From the NCBI GenBank assembly GCA_003645395.1, contig QNFC01000129.1:1-5525 (forward strand): a DNA stretch of 5,525 bases. The letters run 5' to 3'. Each line of letters opens with the position of its first letter. Position 1 is the stretch's first letter. This document shows positions 5,374 to 5,525 of this stretch, in pieces. This DNA comes from Gammaproteobacteria bacterium. GTDB taxonomy: Bacteria; Pseudomonadota; Gammaproteobacteria; Immundisolibacterales; Immundisolibacteraceae. The translations under genes and the position numbers were made by a program. The notes below the pieces were generated by a model, which was given only the letters and a program-made list of their open reading frames with translations, did not search any database and was not told the DNA's origin.

Positions 5374-5525
5374 GATATCAGACTCGATTAAAAATGAAGT
5401 GACATTGCAGGCCAAGTTTCCTGCCACCGCGGCGGGGTCTGGGAGCGACTGCTCGAGCCAGCGCTTGCGCTGCTGCTTTCTTAAAATGGTCAATTGCTGC
5501 ATTGGCTCGATAGCAGCTCCAGGGG
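5359..5525 (-). CDS. Possible 3' end of an unrecognised gene, cut by the window edge
   Basis: One minus-strand frame is open from the window edge (first full codon at 5523) for 54 codons to a TGA at 5359-5361. Its C-terminal part reads LRKQQRKRWLEQSLPDP, then an Ala-rich stretch, and ends ESDIIDFY. Charged and hydrophobic residues are mixed as in a real soluble protein. It lies 93 bases upstream of pbpG on the same strand and could be its operon neighbour. I do not recognise a family. The other frames here are also open for considerable stretches, so this could be a non-coding upstream region instead. Confidence 0.3.
   Translation of the reverse strand, partial: PGAAIEPMQQLTILRKQQRKRWLEQSLPDPAAVAGNLACNVTSFLIESDIIDFY

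Noticed and set aside
5459..5472. Palindrome CAGCGC-TT-GCGCTG
   Set aside because: The loop of two bases is too tight for a stable hairpin and no T-tract follows; in the possible partial gene it can be explained by Gln, Arg and Lys codons.

Overview
The window looks like a stretch of gammaproteobacterial chromosome. The suggestion rests on a penicillin-binding protein 7 homologue that resembles the E. coli protein along most of its length, and on the dense layout with strong Shine-Dalgarno sites. No rRNA, tRNA or CRISPR array is visible, and the species cannot be named from the sequence.

Positions 1-115 are a leader with no promoter I can defend. Positions 116-3283 hold a tight three-gene operon on the + strand. 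It encodes the E1 alpha and E1 beta subunits of a thiamine-diphosphate 2-oxo-acid/acetoin dehydrogenase and its lipoyl-bearing E2 acyltransferase (acoA-acoB-acoC-like). The first two genes overlap by one base. The third follows after 4 bases and starts with TTG. Together they would decarboxylate or cleave the substrate on E1, load the acyl group onto the E2 lipoyl lysine and transfer it to CoA. The E3 dihydrolipoamide dehydrogenase that re-oxidises the lipoyl arm is not in the window, so it must be supplied from upstream or elsewhere. The acetoin assignment is the best guess; a pyruvate or branched-chain substrate is not excluded. A hairpin touching the acoC stop codon and a terminator-like hairpin with a T8 tract (3333-3359) close the operon.

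Positions 3360-4434 are an insertion-sequence graveyard with no intact gene. A minus-strand IS5-family transposase relic (3396-3773) keeps its N- and C-terminal ends but has lost the catalytic middle and carries two in-frame stops. A plus-strand IS481-type transposase relic (about 3852-4408) has two frameshifts and several stops, and breaks off after the start of the integrase core. A 13-bp near-perfect tandem repeat lies between them.

Positions 4435-5265 (minus strand) encode a complete exported D,D-endopeptidase of the PBP7 type (pbpG), which cleaves peptidoglycan cross-links in the periplasm. It runs toward the operon and is unrelated to it in function. Upstream of it, 5359-5525 on the same strand may be the 3' end of another, unrecognised gene.

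I see no convincing new biological system here. The points most worth a second look are the in-frame core deletion in the IS5 relic, the substrate of the E1/E2 enzyme, the TTG start of E2, the short C-terminus of PbpG next to the IS481 break, and the unrecognised partial reading frame at the right edge.
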